DNA of 64,000 nt, from assembly GCF_000202635.1 (NCBI RefSeq), contig NC_015125.1, forward strand, positions 3,472,001 through 3,536,000. Reading direction: 5' to 3'. The notes beneath the pieces were generated by a model. That model did no database searches. It was not told the origin of the DNA and saw only the letters and a program-made list of their open reading frames with translations. The DNA is from Microbacterium testaceum StLB037 (lineage in GTDB: Bacteria; Actinomycetota; Actinomycetes; Actinomycetales; Microbacteriaceae). Both the position numbers and the translations under genes were made by a program. Within the stretch, counting starts at the first letter, position 1, and each line of letters begins with the position of its first letter. This document shows, in pieces, positions 34,921 through 44,566 of the stretch.

Positions 34921-35905
34921 CCGCTTCCGGGTGATTCCGGTCGGGATCACCCGCGACGGCGCCTTCGTCCTCGAGGACGACGACCCCGACAAGTTCGCTC
35001 TCATCCCCGAGGCGCTGCCGCAGGTCGTCGACAACGGCACGCGCGTGCGACTTCCCGACTCGACGCTCACGCGCGAGTGGACGGTGACGGATGCCGAGGG
35101 CACGTGGTCCCTCGGCGACGTCGATGTCGTCCTGCCGATCCTGCACGGCCGCTTCGGCGAGGACGGCACGGTGCAGGGACTGCTCGAGCTCCTCGGCATC
35201 CCGTATGCCGGCGGCGGCGTGCTCATGTCGGCGATCGGCATGAACAAGCACGTGACCAAGCAGGTGCTCCGCGCCGCGAACGTCCCCGTCGTGCCGTGGG
35301 TCGCGGTGAGCCGCGCCGACCTCGCCCGCGACCGGTCGCTGTGGGAGCGGCGCATCCGCGCCCTCGACCTGCCGGTGTTCGTCAAGCCGAACGAGGCCGG
35401 CTCGAGCGTCGGCGTCACGAAGGTGTCGCGCTGGGAAGACCTCGATGCCGCCCTCGACACCGCTTTCGCCGAGGACGGTCTGGTGCTCGTGGAGAAGGCG
35501 ATCGTCGGGCGTGAGCTCGAGTGCGGGGTCCTGCCCGGACGCGACGGGGGACCGGTGCGCGTGTCCGTCGCGGGCGAGATCGTCGTGACGGGCCGCGAGT
35601 TCTACGACTTCGAGGCGAAGTATCTCGACGCTCCGGGCGTCGACCTCGTGTGCCCCGCAGAGCTTGGCGACGGCGAACTGGCCGAGATGCAACGCATCGC
35701 CACGCAGGCCTTCGAGGCGATCGGCGGTCAGGGGCTGGCCCGGGTGGACTTCTTCTCCACCGGCACCGAGTTCTTCGTGAACGAGGTCAACACGATGCCC
35801 GGGTTCACGCCGATCTCGATGTTCCCGACGTGCTGGATCGCGTCGGGCCTGAGCTACCCCGACCTGATCAGCGACCTGCTCGACGCGGCGCTCGAGAAGG
35901 CCTGA
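34820..35905 (+). CDS. ddl: D-alanine--D-alanine ligase
   Basis: 361-residue ATP-grasp ligase producing the D-Ala-D-Ala terminus of peptidoglycan stems. N-terminal LFGGRSSEHSISSAT, LHGRFGEDGTVQGLLELLGIPYAGGG, ATP-grasp PVFVKPNEAGSSVGVTKV near residue 185 and metal-site FVNEVNTMPGFTPISMFP near residue 325 are all intact. The start ATG lies 101 bases inside the gpsA reading frame. The insertion relative to short Ddl is typical of the vancomycin-ligase-like VanA/Ddl group. Confidence 0.97.
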   Translation: MTKPVVVVLFGGRSSEHSISSATAGGVLRAIDRDRFRVIPVGITRDGAFVLEDDDPDKFALIPEALPQVVDNGTRVRLPDSTLTREWTVTDAEGTWSLGDVDVVLPILHGRFGEDGTVQGLLELLGIPYAGGGVLMSAIGMNKHVTKQVLRAANVPVVPWVAVSRADLARDRSLWERRIRALDLPVFVKPNEAGSSVGVTKVSRWEDLDAALDTAFAEDGLVLVEKAIVGRELECGVLPGRDGGPVRVSVAGEIVVTGREFYDFEAKYLDAPGVDLVCPAELGDGELAEMQRIATQAFEAIGGQGLARVDFFSTGTEFFVNEVNTMPGFTPISMFPTCWIASGLSYPDLISDLLDAALEKA

Positions 35906-35936
35906 GCGCTCTCCCACGGGAGGGGATTCCGGCTCC

Positions 35937-35966
35937 GGAGGACGGTCCGGCCAGGTCTCGTCCTCC
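35937..35966. repeat. Hairpin in the ddl-DUF3515 gap
   Basis: GGAGGACG (35937-35944) pairs with CGTCCTCC (35959-35966) over a 14-base loop. It lies 32 bases after the ddl stop and may act as a terminator for both ddl and the convergent DUF3515 gene. The rest of 35906-36073 is rich in short inverted GGGAGG/CCTCCC words but has no gene. Confidence 0.45.
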
Positions 35967-36073
35967 CGCCTCGGGATCTCCTCCGCACCGGGAGGCCCGC
36001 TCCCGCAGCGCCGCTCTGGTCTCGCTCGGGCACGGGGCTGCGCGCGATGAGGAGGCGTGCGGACCCGACACCG

Positions 36074-36589
36074 CTACGGGGTCGCTGAGGGCGACGGCTC
36101 GGGAGCCGGCGTCGCGTCCGACAGCGATGTGCATTTCGCGCCGGTCGCGGCGAGGTTGTCGCGAATGAGGGGACCGAGCGCCTGGGCCACATCGCCGCTG
36201 CTGGCCACGCCCTGATCCAGGAAGACCTGCACGGCGGGCTCGCGCCCGTAGGTGGTGAGCGTGTACTTGTTCTCGGCCGCGCGGGACTCGTCGACGATCC
36301 AGTCCACCCCGTCCGACGTGCGACACGGCAGCGTCGTCGGGCCCGGGGCCTCGAGACCGCAGGTCATGAGAATGGATGCCGGATTGCCCCAGGCCGCGGT
36401 CGACTGCGCGTCGGTCCAGCGGCGCTCCTGCCCCGAGATGGTCTTCGGCAGCCGTGCCTCGACGTTGGCGCACGCGGGGTCGTTCGCGAGCTTCGCCGGC
36501 TGCATCGCGACGGTCGCGCTGCAGGCCGCGAGCCCCGGCAGGAGCGTGAGGGCGGCGAGCAGCGCGAGGGTCCGAGAAGAGCGGGGCAC
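36074..36589 (-). CDS. DUF3515 lipoprotein
   Basis: 171 residues. The signal peptide has lipobox LAAC (Cys about residue 23). Conserved DUF3515 features are the Cys pair in NDPACANVEARLP and LMTCGLEAPGP, and PCRTSDGVDWIVDES. The family is restricted to actinobacteria, usually beside ddl and thiL as here; its role is unknown. The GTG start (36589) is preceded by TAGCCT with a six-base gap, interleaved with the divergent thiL promoter. Confidence 0.88.
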   Translation of the reverse strand: MPRSSRTLALLAALTLLPGLAACSATVAMQPAKLANDPACANVEARLPKTISGQERRWTDAQSTAAWGNPASILMTCGLEAPGPTTLPCRTSDGVDWIVDESRAAENKYTLTTYGREPAVQVFLDQGVASSGDVAQALGPLIRDNLAATGAKCTSLSDATPAPEPSPSATP

Positions 36590-36614
36590 CCCTCCAGGCT
36601 AATAGCGTGGGGGA

Positions 36615-37619
36615 GTGACCGATGCCGAGACCAGCCGTGAGATCACCGTGGGAGAGCTCTCCGAGGGGCAGATCCTCCGCGGCATCCTGGATCGCCTTCC
36701 GCCCTCCGCAGCGCCGGTCGGACCGGGCGACGACGCGGCGGTGCTCGCGGTTCCGGACGGGCGTGTGGTCGCGACCACCGACACCCTCGTGCACGGCCCG
36801 GACTTTCGTCTCGCGTGGTCGTCCGCGCACGACCTCGGCTTCAAAGCGGCCGCGGTGAACCTCGCGGATGTCGCGGCGATGGGCGCTCGGCCCATCGCGC
36901 TGTTGGTGGCGCTGGCGATGCCCGACGCGACCCCGATCTCGTTCGTGCGGGGTTTCGCCGACGGACTGGCCGACGCCTGCGCCGAGCTGGCCCCGGACTG
37001 CGCGGTCGAGGGCGGCGACCTGACCGTCTCGGACACCCTCATCATCGCCGTCACCGCGCTCGGCTCGCTCGACGGCCGTGCTCCCGTCCGTCGATCGGGC
37101 GCGCGGGTCGGCGACGGCGTCTACGTCATCGGAGAGCTCGGCCCGGCCGCGCGCGGCATCGACCTGCTCTTCCGTCGGTTCACGGATGCCGACGGTGCCC
37201 CCGTCGCGCTCACGGCCGAGGACCGCGCGGCCCTTAGCGCCGCCGATGCCCGCGCGCTGTCTCGGCAGCTCGCGCCGCGGCCTCCGATCGCGGAGGCGCT
37301 GCGCGCGGCCGGCGCGGGAGCTACGGCGATGATGGACATCTCCGACGGCCTCGCGCTCGACGCCACACGGATGGCGGATGCCTCCGACGTGACGATCTCG
37401 CTCGATTCGGCGTCCCTGGGCGATGACCCCGCGCTCGCCCTGGGCGGGGGAGAGGATCACGGTTTCCTCGTCACCTTTCCGCCGGATGCCGACCCGCTCG
37501 GCCGCCGGATCGGAACCGTCGAAGCGCGCGGTGACGAACCGATCACCGTCGACGGACGGCCGTGGACCGGCCGGGTCGGCTGGGACCCCTACCGCGACTG
37601 GGACGCCGGTCGCGGCTGA
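36615..37619 (+). CDS. thiL: Thiamine-monophosphate kinase
   Basis: 334 residues. It phosphorylates thiamine monophosphate to the active diphosphate. The ATP/Mg site lies in PVGPGDDAAVLAV near residue 35 and AAVNLADVAAMGARPIALLV near residue 78. DISDGLALDATRMA and the C-terminal GGGEDHGFLVTF are also typical of the PurM-like family. The GTG start lies six bases after TAGCGT, and GGGGGAG also overlaps there. Confidence 0.95.
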   Translation: MTDAETSREITVGELSEGQILRGILDRLPPSAAPVGPGDDAAVLAVPDGRVVATTDTLVHGPDFRLAWSSAHDLGFKAAAVNLADVAAMGARPIALLVALAMPDATPISFVRGFADGLADACAELAPDCAVEGGDLTVSDTLIIAVTALGSLDGRAPVRRSGARVGDGVYVIGELGPAARGIDLLFRRFTDADGAPVALTAEDRAALSAADARALSRQLAPRPPIAEALRAAGAGATAMMDISDGLALDATRMADASDVTISLDSASLGDDPALALGGGEDHGFLVTFPPDADPLGRRIGTVEARGDEPITVDGRPWTGRVGWDPYRDWDAGRG

Positions 37620-37631
37620 CCCTCTGCCGCG

Positions 37632-38195
37632 TCAGGCGGGTGGCCGTCCCCACCACAGGGTCGTGTCCCCGTAGGCACGCTCCCGATCGGGTTCGAGACC
37701 TGCGGCGGCCCAGTCCGGTGCCGGTGAGCGCTTCGCGCGCTCGACGATGACCGCGGCATCCGGGCTCAGGCGCGGAGCGAGCGCGACCAGCACACGGGTG
37801 AGCTCGTCCTCGCCGACGTCGTACGGCGGGTCGATGAAGACGAGGTCCCACTCGGACCCGGATGCCAGAAGGTAGGTCGTGACGTTGGCCCGGTGCACCC
37901 GCGCGGGCGCGTGGACGCCCGCCGTCCGCACACGGTCCGCATTCTTGCGGATGACGGCGGATGCCGGGGCGGACAGCTCCACGAGGTCGGCGGAAACCGC
38001 TCCTCGGCTCAGGCTCTCGAGCCCGAGCGCGCCCGAACCGGCGTAGAGGTCGGCGACGCGCGCTCCGTCGAGCAGGTCGGCGGACTCGAGAGCGCCGAAC
38101 AGCGACTCGCGCACGCGGTCGCTCGTCGGGCGCGTGCCCTTCGGGGGGACCTCGAGCACGGTGCCGCCCGCGCGGCCGGAGATGATGCGCGTCAC
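37632..38195 (-). CDS. rsmD: 16S rRNA (guanine(966)-N(2))-methyltransferase
   Basis: 187 residues. Opens with MTRIISGRAGGTVLEVPPKG and RPTSDRVRESLFGAL, diagnostic of RsmD. The SAM motif is VADLYAGSGALGLESLSRG, and the catalytic motif IV is DLVFIDPPYD near residue 118. It methylates G966 in the 30S subunit. The GTG start has TAGGCT six bases upstream on the minus strand, back to back with recG. The 3' end lies 12 bases from the convergent thiL stop. Confidence 0.95.
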   Translation of the reverse strand: MTRIISGRAGGTVLEVPPKGTRPTSDRVRESLFGALESADLLDGARVADLYAGSGALGLESLSRGAVSADLVELSAPASAVIRKNADRVRTAGVHAPARVHRANVTTYLLASGSEWDLVFIDPPYDVGEDELTRVLVALAPRLSPDAAVIVERAKRSPAPDWAAAGLEPDRERAYGDTTLWWGRPPA

Positions 38196-38269
38196 CCTCC
38201 CAGCCTAGGGTTCCGCGGACGCGAGCCCGGGGCCGCGTCGATGTCGGTGGTCGTCCCTAGACTCGAGGC

Positions 38270-40459
38270 ATGTCCGGACTGTCGCTCGCCTCCCGTCTCG
38301 ACGGCGCGATCGGCGGCAAGACGGCAGCGGCGTTCGACCGCGCTTTCGGCATGAAGACGGTGGGTGAGCTGCTCGAGCACTACCCGCGGCGGTACGCACG
38401 GCGTGGCGAGCTGACGCCGATCTCGACGCTCCCGCTGGGTGAACCGGTCACGATCGTCGCCGAGGTCGTGAGTGCGAGCGAGCGGCGGATGCAGAATCGT
38501 CGGGGCTCCCTGCTCGAGGTCGTCATCAGTGACGGCGACGGTCGGCTCTCACTCACGTTCTTCAACCAGCCGTGGCGGCTGAAAGATCTGACCCCCGGTC
38601 GCCGGGGCATCTTCTCGGGCAAGGTCGGCGAGTACCGGCGCCAGACGCAGCTGACGAACCCCGACTACGAGCTGTTCGACGATCTCGCCGAGGCCCGCGC
38701 CGAGGCCGAGGTCAGCGCGAAGCGTCCGATCCCGATCTATCCGGCCACCGCGACCGTGCCGAGCCCGCTCGTGCAGAAGACCATCTCGCTCGTCCTCGAC
38801 GCGCTCGGCGACATCGACGATCCCCTTCCCGACGATCTCCGCGCCCGGCGGGGCCTCCTTCCGGCCCGCACCGCGCTCGAGCAGATCCACCGCCCCGAGG
38901 ACGACGACGACATCCCTCCCGCCGTGGCGACCCTGCGCATGCAGGAGGCTTTCGTCCTTCAGACGGCGCTCCTCCAGCAGCGCCAGTTCGTACGAGCCCT
39001 CTCGGCGACGAAGCGGCCCGCCGCGCCCGGCGGTCTTCTCGAGCGATTCGACCGCATTCTGCCGTTCGAACTCACCCCCGATCAGCAGAGCGTGGGCGCG
39101 CAGATCCAGGCCGACATGGTCGGCGACTGGCCCATGAACCGTCTCGTCCAGGGCGAGGTCGGTTCGGGGAAGACCCTCGTGGCCCTCCGTGCCATGCTGC
39201 AGGTGGCCGAGACCGGCGGCCAGTCCGCGCTGATCGCCCCGACCGAGGTGCTCGCCGCGCAGCACCTGCGTTCGATCGCCCGCATGCTCGGCCCCGAGCT
39301 CGCCCCCGAACTCATGCCGACGCTGCTGACCGGGCAGCTTCCCGCTGCCGAGCGACGCAAGGCCGCTCTGCGCGTGGCATCCGGTCAGGCGCGCATCGTC
39401 GTCGGCACGCACGCGCTCCTCAGCTCGACCACGACCTTCGCCGACCTCGGGTTCGTCGTCGTCGACGAGCAGCACCGCTTCGGCGTCGACCAGCGTGAGG
39501 CGCTGCGCGCCAAGGGCGATTCCCCGCACACCATCGTGCTCACGGCGACACCCATCCCGCGCACGGTGGCCATGACGGTCTTCGGCGACCTCGACGTCTC
39601 GACGATCCGCACCATGCCGGCCGGGCGCGCCGGCATCCAGTCCTTCGTCGCGCCCCTCGCCGAGAAGCCGAGCTGGTTCGCCCGGGTGTGGGACCGCGTG
39701 GCCGAAGAGGTCGCGCAGGGGCGCCAGGCCTTCGTCGTCTGCGCCGCCATCGACGCGGATCAGCTCGCGGCCGACGACAAGACCGACGAACCGGCCGATG
39801 CACCGGAAGGGCCCGCGTCTGCCGCAGCGAGCGACGGCCAACGTACCCGGTGGGGAGTGGTCCAGGTCGAGGCCCTGCTCTCGCGACTGCCGGCGTTCAC
39901 CGGCATCCGCGTCGAGATCCTGCACGGCAAGATGCCGTCGGACGAGAAGGATGCCGTCATGCAGGCCTTCGCGCGCGGCGACATCGATGTGCTGGTCGCG
40001 ACCACGGTCATCGAGGTCGGTGTCGACGTGCCGAACGCCTCCACGATGGTGATTCTGGAAGCCGACCGTTTCGGCGTCTCCCAGCTCCACCAGTTGCGCG
40101 GACGCGTCGGTCGCGGCGGACTACCCGGACTGTGCCTGCTCGTCACCGAGGCGGCCCCCGGCACGTCGTCGCGGGCCCGTGTCGACGCGGTGGCGGCGAC
40201 CCTCGATGGCTTCGCCCTGGCCGAGGTGGATCTCGAGCTGCGCGGTGAGGGGGATGTGCTCGGCGGCGCGCAGTCCGGCGTGCGATCGTCGCTCCGGCTC
40301 CTTCGCGTCGTCACCGACGCCGACCTCATCACCGAGGCACGCGCCGAGGGGGAGCGGTTGCTCGCCGACGATCCCGCCCTGCAACGGCATCCGGGGCTGG
40401 CGGCCGCCCTCGAGCGTCGTCTCGGCGTCGAAGAACGCGCGGCGCTCGCGAAGTCCTGA
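38270..40459 (+). CDS. recG: ATP-dependent DNA helicase RecG
   Basis: 729 residues. An N-terminal wedge/OB domain (about 1-170) binds branched DNA. The helicase core has Walker A QGEVGSGKTLVAL near residue 297, the DEAH-type box VVDEQHRFGVDQR near 400, the TATPIPRTVAM motif and the C-terminal QLHQLRGRVGRGG with a RecG-type TRG. It remodels stalled replication forks and Holliday junctions. A low-complexity Asp/Glu/Ala insertion near 500-525 is tolerated in actinobacterial RecG. TAGACT lies six bases before the ATG. Confidence 0.96.
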   Translation: MSGLSLASRLDGAIGGKTAAAFDRAFGMKTVGELLEHYPRRYARRGELTPISTLPLGEPVTIVAEVVSASERRMQNRRGSLLEVVISDGDGRLSLTFFNQPWRLKDLTPGRRGIFSGKVGEYRRQTQLTNPDYELFDDLAEARAEAEVSAKRPIPIYPATATVPSPLVQKTISLVLDALGDIDDPLPDDLRARRGLLPARTALEQIHRPEDDDDIPPAVATLRMQEAFVLQTALLQQRQFVRALSATKRPAAPGGLLERFDRILPFELTPDQQSVGAQIQADMVGDWPMNRLVQGEVGSGKTLVALRAMLQVAETGGQSALIAPTEVLAAQHLRSIARMLGPELAPELMPTLLTGQLPAAERRKAALRVASGQARIVVGTHALLSSTTTFADLGFVVVDEQHRFGVDQREALRAKGDSPHTIVLTATPIPRTVAMTVFGDLDVSTIRTMPAGRAGIQSFVAPLAEKPSWFARVWDRVAEEVAQGRQAFVVCAAIDADQLAADDKTDEPADAPEGPASAAASDGQRTRWGVVQVEALLSRLPAFTGIRVEILHGKMPSDEKDAVMQAFARGDIDVLVATTVIEVGVDVPNASTMVILEADRFGVSQLHQLRGRVGRGGLPGLCLLVTEAAPGTSSRARVDAVAATLDGFALAEVDLELRGEGDVLGGAQSGVRSSLRLLRVVTDADLITEARAEGERLLADDPALQRHPGLAAALERRLGVEERAALAKS

Positions 40460-40486
40460 GCGGCACCCGGTCGGTAGGCTGGCGGC

Positions 40487-40984
40487 ATGGACCCCCGGAT
40501 CGCCGTTGTTCCCGGCTCGTTCGACCCGCCCACGCTCGGGCACCTCGACGTGATCCGGCGTGCGGCCGGTCTCTTCGACCAGCTGCACGTGCTCGTGGTC
40601 CACAACCCCGGCAAAGAGGCGATGCTGCCGATCGCCCAGCGGCAGTCGCTGCTCGAGCAGTCGATCGCCGAGGCGGGCGTCGAGGGAGACGTGGTCGTCG
40701 CGGCCTGGAGCATGGGGCTGCTCGTCGACTACGCCACCGAGGTGGGCGCGAAGGTTCTGGTCAAAGGCATCCGCTCGCAGGTCGATGTCGCCTACGAGAC
40801 GCCGATGGCGATCGTGAACCGCGATCTCGCGCACGTCGAGACCGTGTTCCTCCTCCCGGACCCCTCGCACGCGCTGGTCTCGAGTTCTCTCGTCCGCCAG
40901 GTCGCGGGTCTCGGCGGCGACGTCTCGCCGTACGTGCCGCCCGCGGTCGCCCGCTTCCTCGACACCGGCGCGCGAGGTCTCTGA
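40487..40984 (+). CDS. coaD: Phosphopantetheine adenylyltransferase
   Basis: 165 residues, the penultimate enzyme of coenzyme A synthesis. The nucleotidyltransferase motif is [20 protein letters not shown] (TxGH class). [13 protein letters not shown] and the C-terminal [20 protein letters not shown] identify CoaD. TAGGCT ends six bases before the ATG. It is often found beside recG and rsmD, as here. Confidence 0.97.
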   Translation: MDPRIAVVPGSFDPPTLGHLDVIRRAAGLFDQLHVLVVHNPGKEAMLPIAQRQSLLEQSIAEAGVEGDVVVAAWSMGLLVDYATEVGAKVLVKGIRSQVDVAYETPMAIVNRDLAHVETVFLLPDPSHALVSSSLVRQVAGLGGDVSPYVPPAVARFLDTGARGL

Positions 40985-41044
40985 CCGGCGCAGCGCCCGC
41001 GCGCCCGGCCCTCATCCCGGAGCGCCCGGGTAGCATGGACGACC

Positions 41045-41605
41045 GTGAGAACCCGACGACCCGGCCCCTTCCAGCTCCCCGTGCGCGACATCGAACGCAA
41101 GCCCGGTGAGATGCGCGAGCACAGCCTCGAGCTTCCCGCTCCCGAGAAATGGGGCGAGGGTCTCGTCTCGGTCGCCGAGGCCGAGCTGCTCGATCTCGAG
41201 GTGCGCCTCGAGTCGGTGCACGAGGGGATTCTCGTCTCGGGCACGGTCGACACCACCGCCACCGGCGTGTGCGGACGATGCCTGATCGACATCGAGGAGC
41301 CTGTCGAAGTCGAGTTCCAGGAACTTTTCGCGTATCCTGGGGATGAAGCGAGCGACTTCGACGTTCAAGACGACCACGTGGATCTTGAAAATCTGGTCCG
41401 GGACACGATTGTCCTGTCGCTTCCGTTCCAGCCGGTGTGTCAGCCGGACTGCCCCGGGCTCGACCCGAACACGGGCGAGAGGCTGACGGAAAGCCCCGGC
41501 GACACGGAGCAGACGTCCGTTGATCCTCGATGGGCTGCGCTCCAGCAGTACACCCCAGACGACGGCGATGCGCTCCGCGCCGCCCCCAAGACAGAGAAGA
41601 GCTAG
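41045..41605 (+). CDS. DUF177 (YceD) family protein
   Basis: 186 residues. Metal-ligand-like cysteines occur as [20 protein letters not shown] near residue 75 and [15 protein letters not shown] near residue 130. The family is linked to large-subunit rRNA accumulation and almost always precedes rpmF, as here two bases away. Acidic and probably cytoplasmic. Start GTG 41045 lies eight bases after TAGCAT. Confidence 0.92.
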   Translation: MRTRRPGPFQLPVRDIERKPGEMREHSLELPAPEKWGEGLVSVAEAELLDLEVRLESVHEGILVSGTVDTTATGVCGRCLIDIEEPVEVEFQELFAYPGDEASDFDVQDDHVDLENLVRDTIVLSLPFQPVCQPDCPGLDPNTGERLTESPGDTEQTSVDPRWAALQQYTPDDGDALRAAPKTEKS

Positions 41606-41607
41606 TC

Positions 41608-41817
41608 ATGGCAGGTAACCCCCCGAAGCGGAAGGTCTCCCGCTCGAACACCCGCTCGCGCCGCGCGCAGTGGAAGGCCGAAGCCCCCGCGCTGGTCAAG
41701 ACCATCGAGAACGGCAAGGTCGTCTACAGCCGTCCCCACCAGGCGAAGGTCGTCACCGACTCGCAGGGCACCGAGCTCTTCCTCGAGTACAAGGGCCGCA
41801 AGGTCGCCGACGTCTGA
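41608..41817 (+). CDS. rpmF: 50S ribosomal protein L32
   Basis: 69 residues, starting [20 protein letters not shown], the conserved basic N-terminus of L32. No zinc-finger cysteines are present, so this is the C-minus (zinc-independent) form. Such genomes often carry a second, C-plus copy elsewhere under zinc control. It is coupled to DUF177 and followed ten bases later by rnc. Confidence 0.96.
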   Translation: MAGNPPKRKVSRSNTRSRRAQWKAEAPALVKTIENGKVVYSRPHQAKVVTDSQGTELFLEYKGRKVADV

Positions 41818-41827
41818 TCGGCGATTC

Positions 41828-42520
41828 GTGACGCGTAACAACGTCGAGCGCTCCGCGCTCACCGAGAAGCTCGGGGTCGACATCGACCCCGAGCTTCTTT
41901 CGCTCGCTCTGACGCATCGCTCGTTCGCCTACGAGAACGGCGGCATCCCGCACAACGAGCGCCTCGAGTTCCTCGGCGACTCGGTGCTCGGGCAGGCCGT
42001 CACCGTCCGCCTCTTCACGCGGCATCCCGATCTCGACGAGGGCCAGCTCGCGAAGCGCCGCGCCGGCGTGGTCTCGACGATCGCTCTCGCCGAAGTCGCT
42101 CGCGGCATCGGTCTCGGTCAGCACGTGCGTCTCGGGCGGGGGGAGATCCTCACCGGCGGCCATGACAAGGACTCGATCCTCGCCGACACCATGGAGGCGA
42201 TCATCGGCGCGACGTACCTGTCCGCCGGACCGGATGCCGCCACGGCGATGGTGCTGCGTCTGGTCGAACCCCTGATGGCCGATCCCGCGCGTTACGGTGC
42301 GGCGATGGACCCGAAGACGAGCCTGCAGGAGATCGCGGCGCGGCTGTCGGTGCCCGCTCCGACCTACTCCGTCGAAGCCGCCGGCCCCGATCACGACCGT
42401 CGCTTCACCGCGACCGTGCGCGTCGGCGACGTGGTCACCACCGGAACCGGGTCGAGCAAGAAGCAGGCCGAGATGGCTGCGGCGCTGACGGCCTGGCGCG
42501 AACTCGACGCGCGTGCCTGA
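41828..42520 (+). CDS. rnc: Ribonuclease III
   Basis: 230 residues. The signature NERLEFLGDSVLGQAV near residue 40 carries the catalytic acidic residues, and DKDSILADTMEAIIGATYL the second set. The C-terminal double-stranded RNA-binding domain (about 155-225) has TGSSKKQAEMAAALTAW. It processes rRNA precursors and structured mRNAs. The GTG start follows rpmF, and its end overlaps mutM by eight bases. Confidence 0.97.
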   Translation: MTRNNVERSALTEKLGVDIDPELLSLALTHRSFAYENGGIPHNERLEFLGDSVLGQAVTVRLFTRHPDLDEGQLAKRRAGVVSTIALAEVARGIGLGQHVRLGRGEILTGGHDKDSILADTMEAIIGATYLSAGPDAATAMVLRLVEPLMADPARYGAAMDPKTSLQEIAARLSVPAPTYSVEAAGPDHDRRFTATVRVGDVVTTGTGSSKKQAEMAAALTAWRELDARA

Positions 42521-43403
42521 GCTTCCCGAGGTCGAGGTCGTCCGCGCGGGCCTCGAACCCGCGGTGACCGGCGCGCTGATCACCTCGGTGGACGTCCGCG
42601 ACGAGCGCGCCCTCACACGTCATACCGGGGGAGCAGCCCACTTCGAGGCCGAACTGACCGGTCGGCGGATCGATGCCGCTGTTCGTCGCGGAAAGTTCCT
42701 CTGGATGCCGGTCTCCGCCGACGAAGCGATCGTGACGCATCTCGGGATGAGCGGGCAGATGCTCCTCCGCGTTCCGGGAGCGCCGGAGGAGCGCCACGAG
42801 CGCATCCGCATCGAGCTCGAGCATCCGGTACACGGCCCGCTCTCGGTGGTCTTCGCCGACCAGCGGACCTTCGGTTCCCTCGCGGTCGACCGACTCGTCG
42901 ACACCCCTGACGGCGCCGCGGCCGGACGCGGATCGAGCCTGCCGCGCGTTCCGACCCAGGTCGCGCACATCGCCCGCGATCCGCTCGACCCCGCCTTCGA
43001 CGTCTCGCGCTTCCGGTCACGCGTCGGTCGAACAGCGTCCGGCATCAAGCGCGTCCTGCTCGATCAGACCGTGGCGAGCGGCATCGGCAACATCTACGCC
43101 GATGAGTCGCTGTGGGCGGCGCGCATTCACCCCGAGGCCGTGGCATCCTCTCTGCCGACCCGCGCGGTGAATCGTCTGCTGGGCGAGGTCCGGGAGGTGC
43201 TCGACAAGGCGCTGGCCGAGGGCGGGACCAGCTTCGACGCGCAGTACGTGAACGTCAACGGCCAGGCCGGGTACTTCGCGCACTCGCTCAACGCCTACGG
43301 GCGGACCGGCCAGCCGTGCCCTCGCTGCGGCCGGCCGATCGTCCGGGTGTCGTTCATGAACCGATCGAGCCACTTCTGCCCGCACTGTCAGCGCCTCCGC
43401 TGA
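42513..43403 (+). CDS. mutM: Formamidopyrimidine-DNA glycosylase
   Basis: 296 residues. Begins (GTG) PELPEVEVVRAGLEP, with catalytic Pro2 and Glu3. VLLDQTVASGIGNIYADESLW holds the helix-two-turn-helix, and the C-terminal zinc finger is CPRCG...CPHC. It removes 8-oxoguanine and Fapy lesions with AP-lyase activity. The rnc-mutM-smc order is a hallmark of actinobacteria, interrupted here by the minus-strand group at 43419-45085. Confidence 0.96.
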   Translation: MPELPEVEVVRAGLEPAVTGALITSVDVRDERALTRHTGGAAHFEAELTGRRIDAAVRRGKFLWMPVSADEAIVTHLGMSGQMLLRVPGAPEERHERIRIELEHPVHGPLSVVFADQRTFGSLAVDRLVDTPDGAAAGRGSSLPRVPTQVAHIARDPLDPAFDVSRFRSRVGRTASGIKRVLLDQTVASGIGNIYADESLWAARIHPEAVASSLPTRAVNRLLGEVREVLDKALAEGGTSFDAQYVNVNGQAGYFAHSLNAYGRTGQPCPRCGRPIVRVSFMNRSSHFCPHCQRLR

Positions 43404-43418
43404 CAGTGCGCCCGGCGG

Positions 43419-44501
43419 TCAGGACAGCACTTTCTTCCACGCCCCCTCGTACGCCACCGGGACGAAGCCGATCGCCTCGTTGATCGAGAGCATGGGTCGG
43501 TTCTCCTCCGCGTTGTAGGTGAGGACCCGCGGGGAGTCCGGCGCGATGTCGCGCCAGGCGAGAAGCCCCGCGCACTTCACGAGCAGCCCGAGGCGGTGGC
43601 CGCGGTGCGAGTCGACGACGAGCGTGTCGTGCTGAGACGTCGCAGCCGTGCGGTCCTTGCCGATCGCGAGCTCGTTGAACGCGACCAGCTCGCCGCTGTC
43701 GATGTGCTGAGCCGCCGTCACCAGGAGTAGGCGCCCGGCATCGAGGTAGGTTCGCTCGTAGCGGCGGACACGCTCGGCATCCCACTTCTCCTCGTCGAAC
43801 TCCAGTCCCGCCGCCGGGGCGTCGGTGACCATGCGTGCCTTCATGAGCGCCAGGCCGTCGACGAACTCGTCGGGGGTCGGCAAGGTCCACTGCACGACGC
43901 GGTACCCGACGGACGCTGCTTCGGCCACCGCGAGGAGCTCGCGAAGGCGAGGTTCGGCGGTGGTGAGGTCGAGCGCACTGTTGCGCTCCACCTGCTCGAG
44001 AGTGTGACCGGATGCCAGGAAGAACCGCGCGATGTGATCGTGCGGCACCGACCCGAACCCGGTGGGCGCCTCGAGGTGCGGGCCGTCGGCGGCGGGGTGC
44101 TCGGCCCAGGATTGCAGCACGGTTCGGCCGTGCTCGCGCGCGGTCTGCTCGACGAGGGCGTAGGCGGCTCGTCCGATTCCGCGGCCCCAGACGGAGCGAA
44201 GCAGCTCGATGAGCCAGAAGCCCGATCGTGCCCCCTCCTCCTGCGGGAGGTCGAGGCCGACGCGTCCGACGGCCTCGCCGTCGAGCACCACGAGCCACGA
44301 GAACCGCAGCTGGGCGGGGTCGGGCTGGAAGTTCGGGAGCAGTTCGTCCGCGGGCATGGCGTGATCGTCGTGTCCGGAGATCTCGGCGTAGACGAGGTTG
44401 CGCACGCGCGTCATCTCGCGGAAGTCGGCGGCGTCATCGCTGTCGATCGAGGCGGGGATGTGCAGGCGTCGGAACTCGACGCCGGCGGGAAGCGAGGTCA
44501 T
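43419..44501 (-). CDS. GNAT-family N-acetyltransferase (tandem domain)
   Basis: 360 residues, long enough for two GNAT folds. The N-terminal half contains WLVVLDGEAVGRVGLDLPQ and LRSVWGRGIGRAAYALVEQTA (R/Q-x-x-G-x-A acetyl-CoA loop). The C-terminal half contains HDTLVVDSHRGHRLGLLVKC, a second such loop. This build resembles mycothiol-synthase-like and other actinobacterial tandem GNATs; the substrate is unknown. ATG 44501 with upstream AGAAAG is preferred to the longer ORF. It is the last of three minus-strand genes inserted between mutM and smc. Confidence 0.85.
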   Translation of the reverse strand: MTSLPAGVEFRRLHIPASIDSDDAADFREMTRVRNLVYAEISGHDDHAMPADELLPNFQPDPAQLRFSWLVVLDGEAVGRVGLDLPQEEGARSGFWLIELLRSVWGRGIGRAAYALVEQTAREHGRTVLQSWAEHPAADGPHLEAPTGFGSVPHDHIARFFLASGHTLEQVERNSALDLTTAEPRLRELLAVAEAASVGYRVVQWTLPTPDEFVDGLALMKARMVTDAPAAGLEFDEEKWDAERVRRYERTYLDAGRLLLVTAAQHIDSGELVAFNELAIGKDRTAATSQHDTLVVDSHRGHRLGLLVKCAGLLAWRDIAPDSPRVLTYNAEENRPMLSINEAIGFVPVAYEGAWKKVLS

Positions 44502-44566
44502 GAGATGTCTTTCTGGGGTGGGAGGGGTCGGGGTGTGCGCCGCCCCGAAGGACGGCGCACACCGGA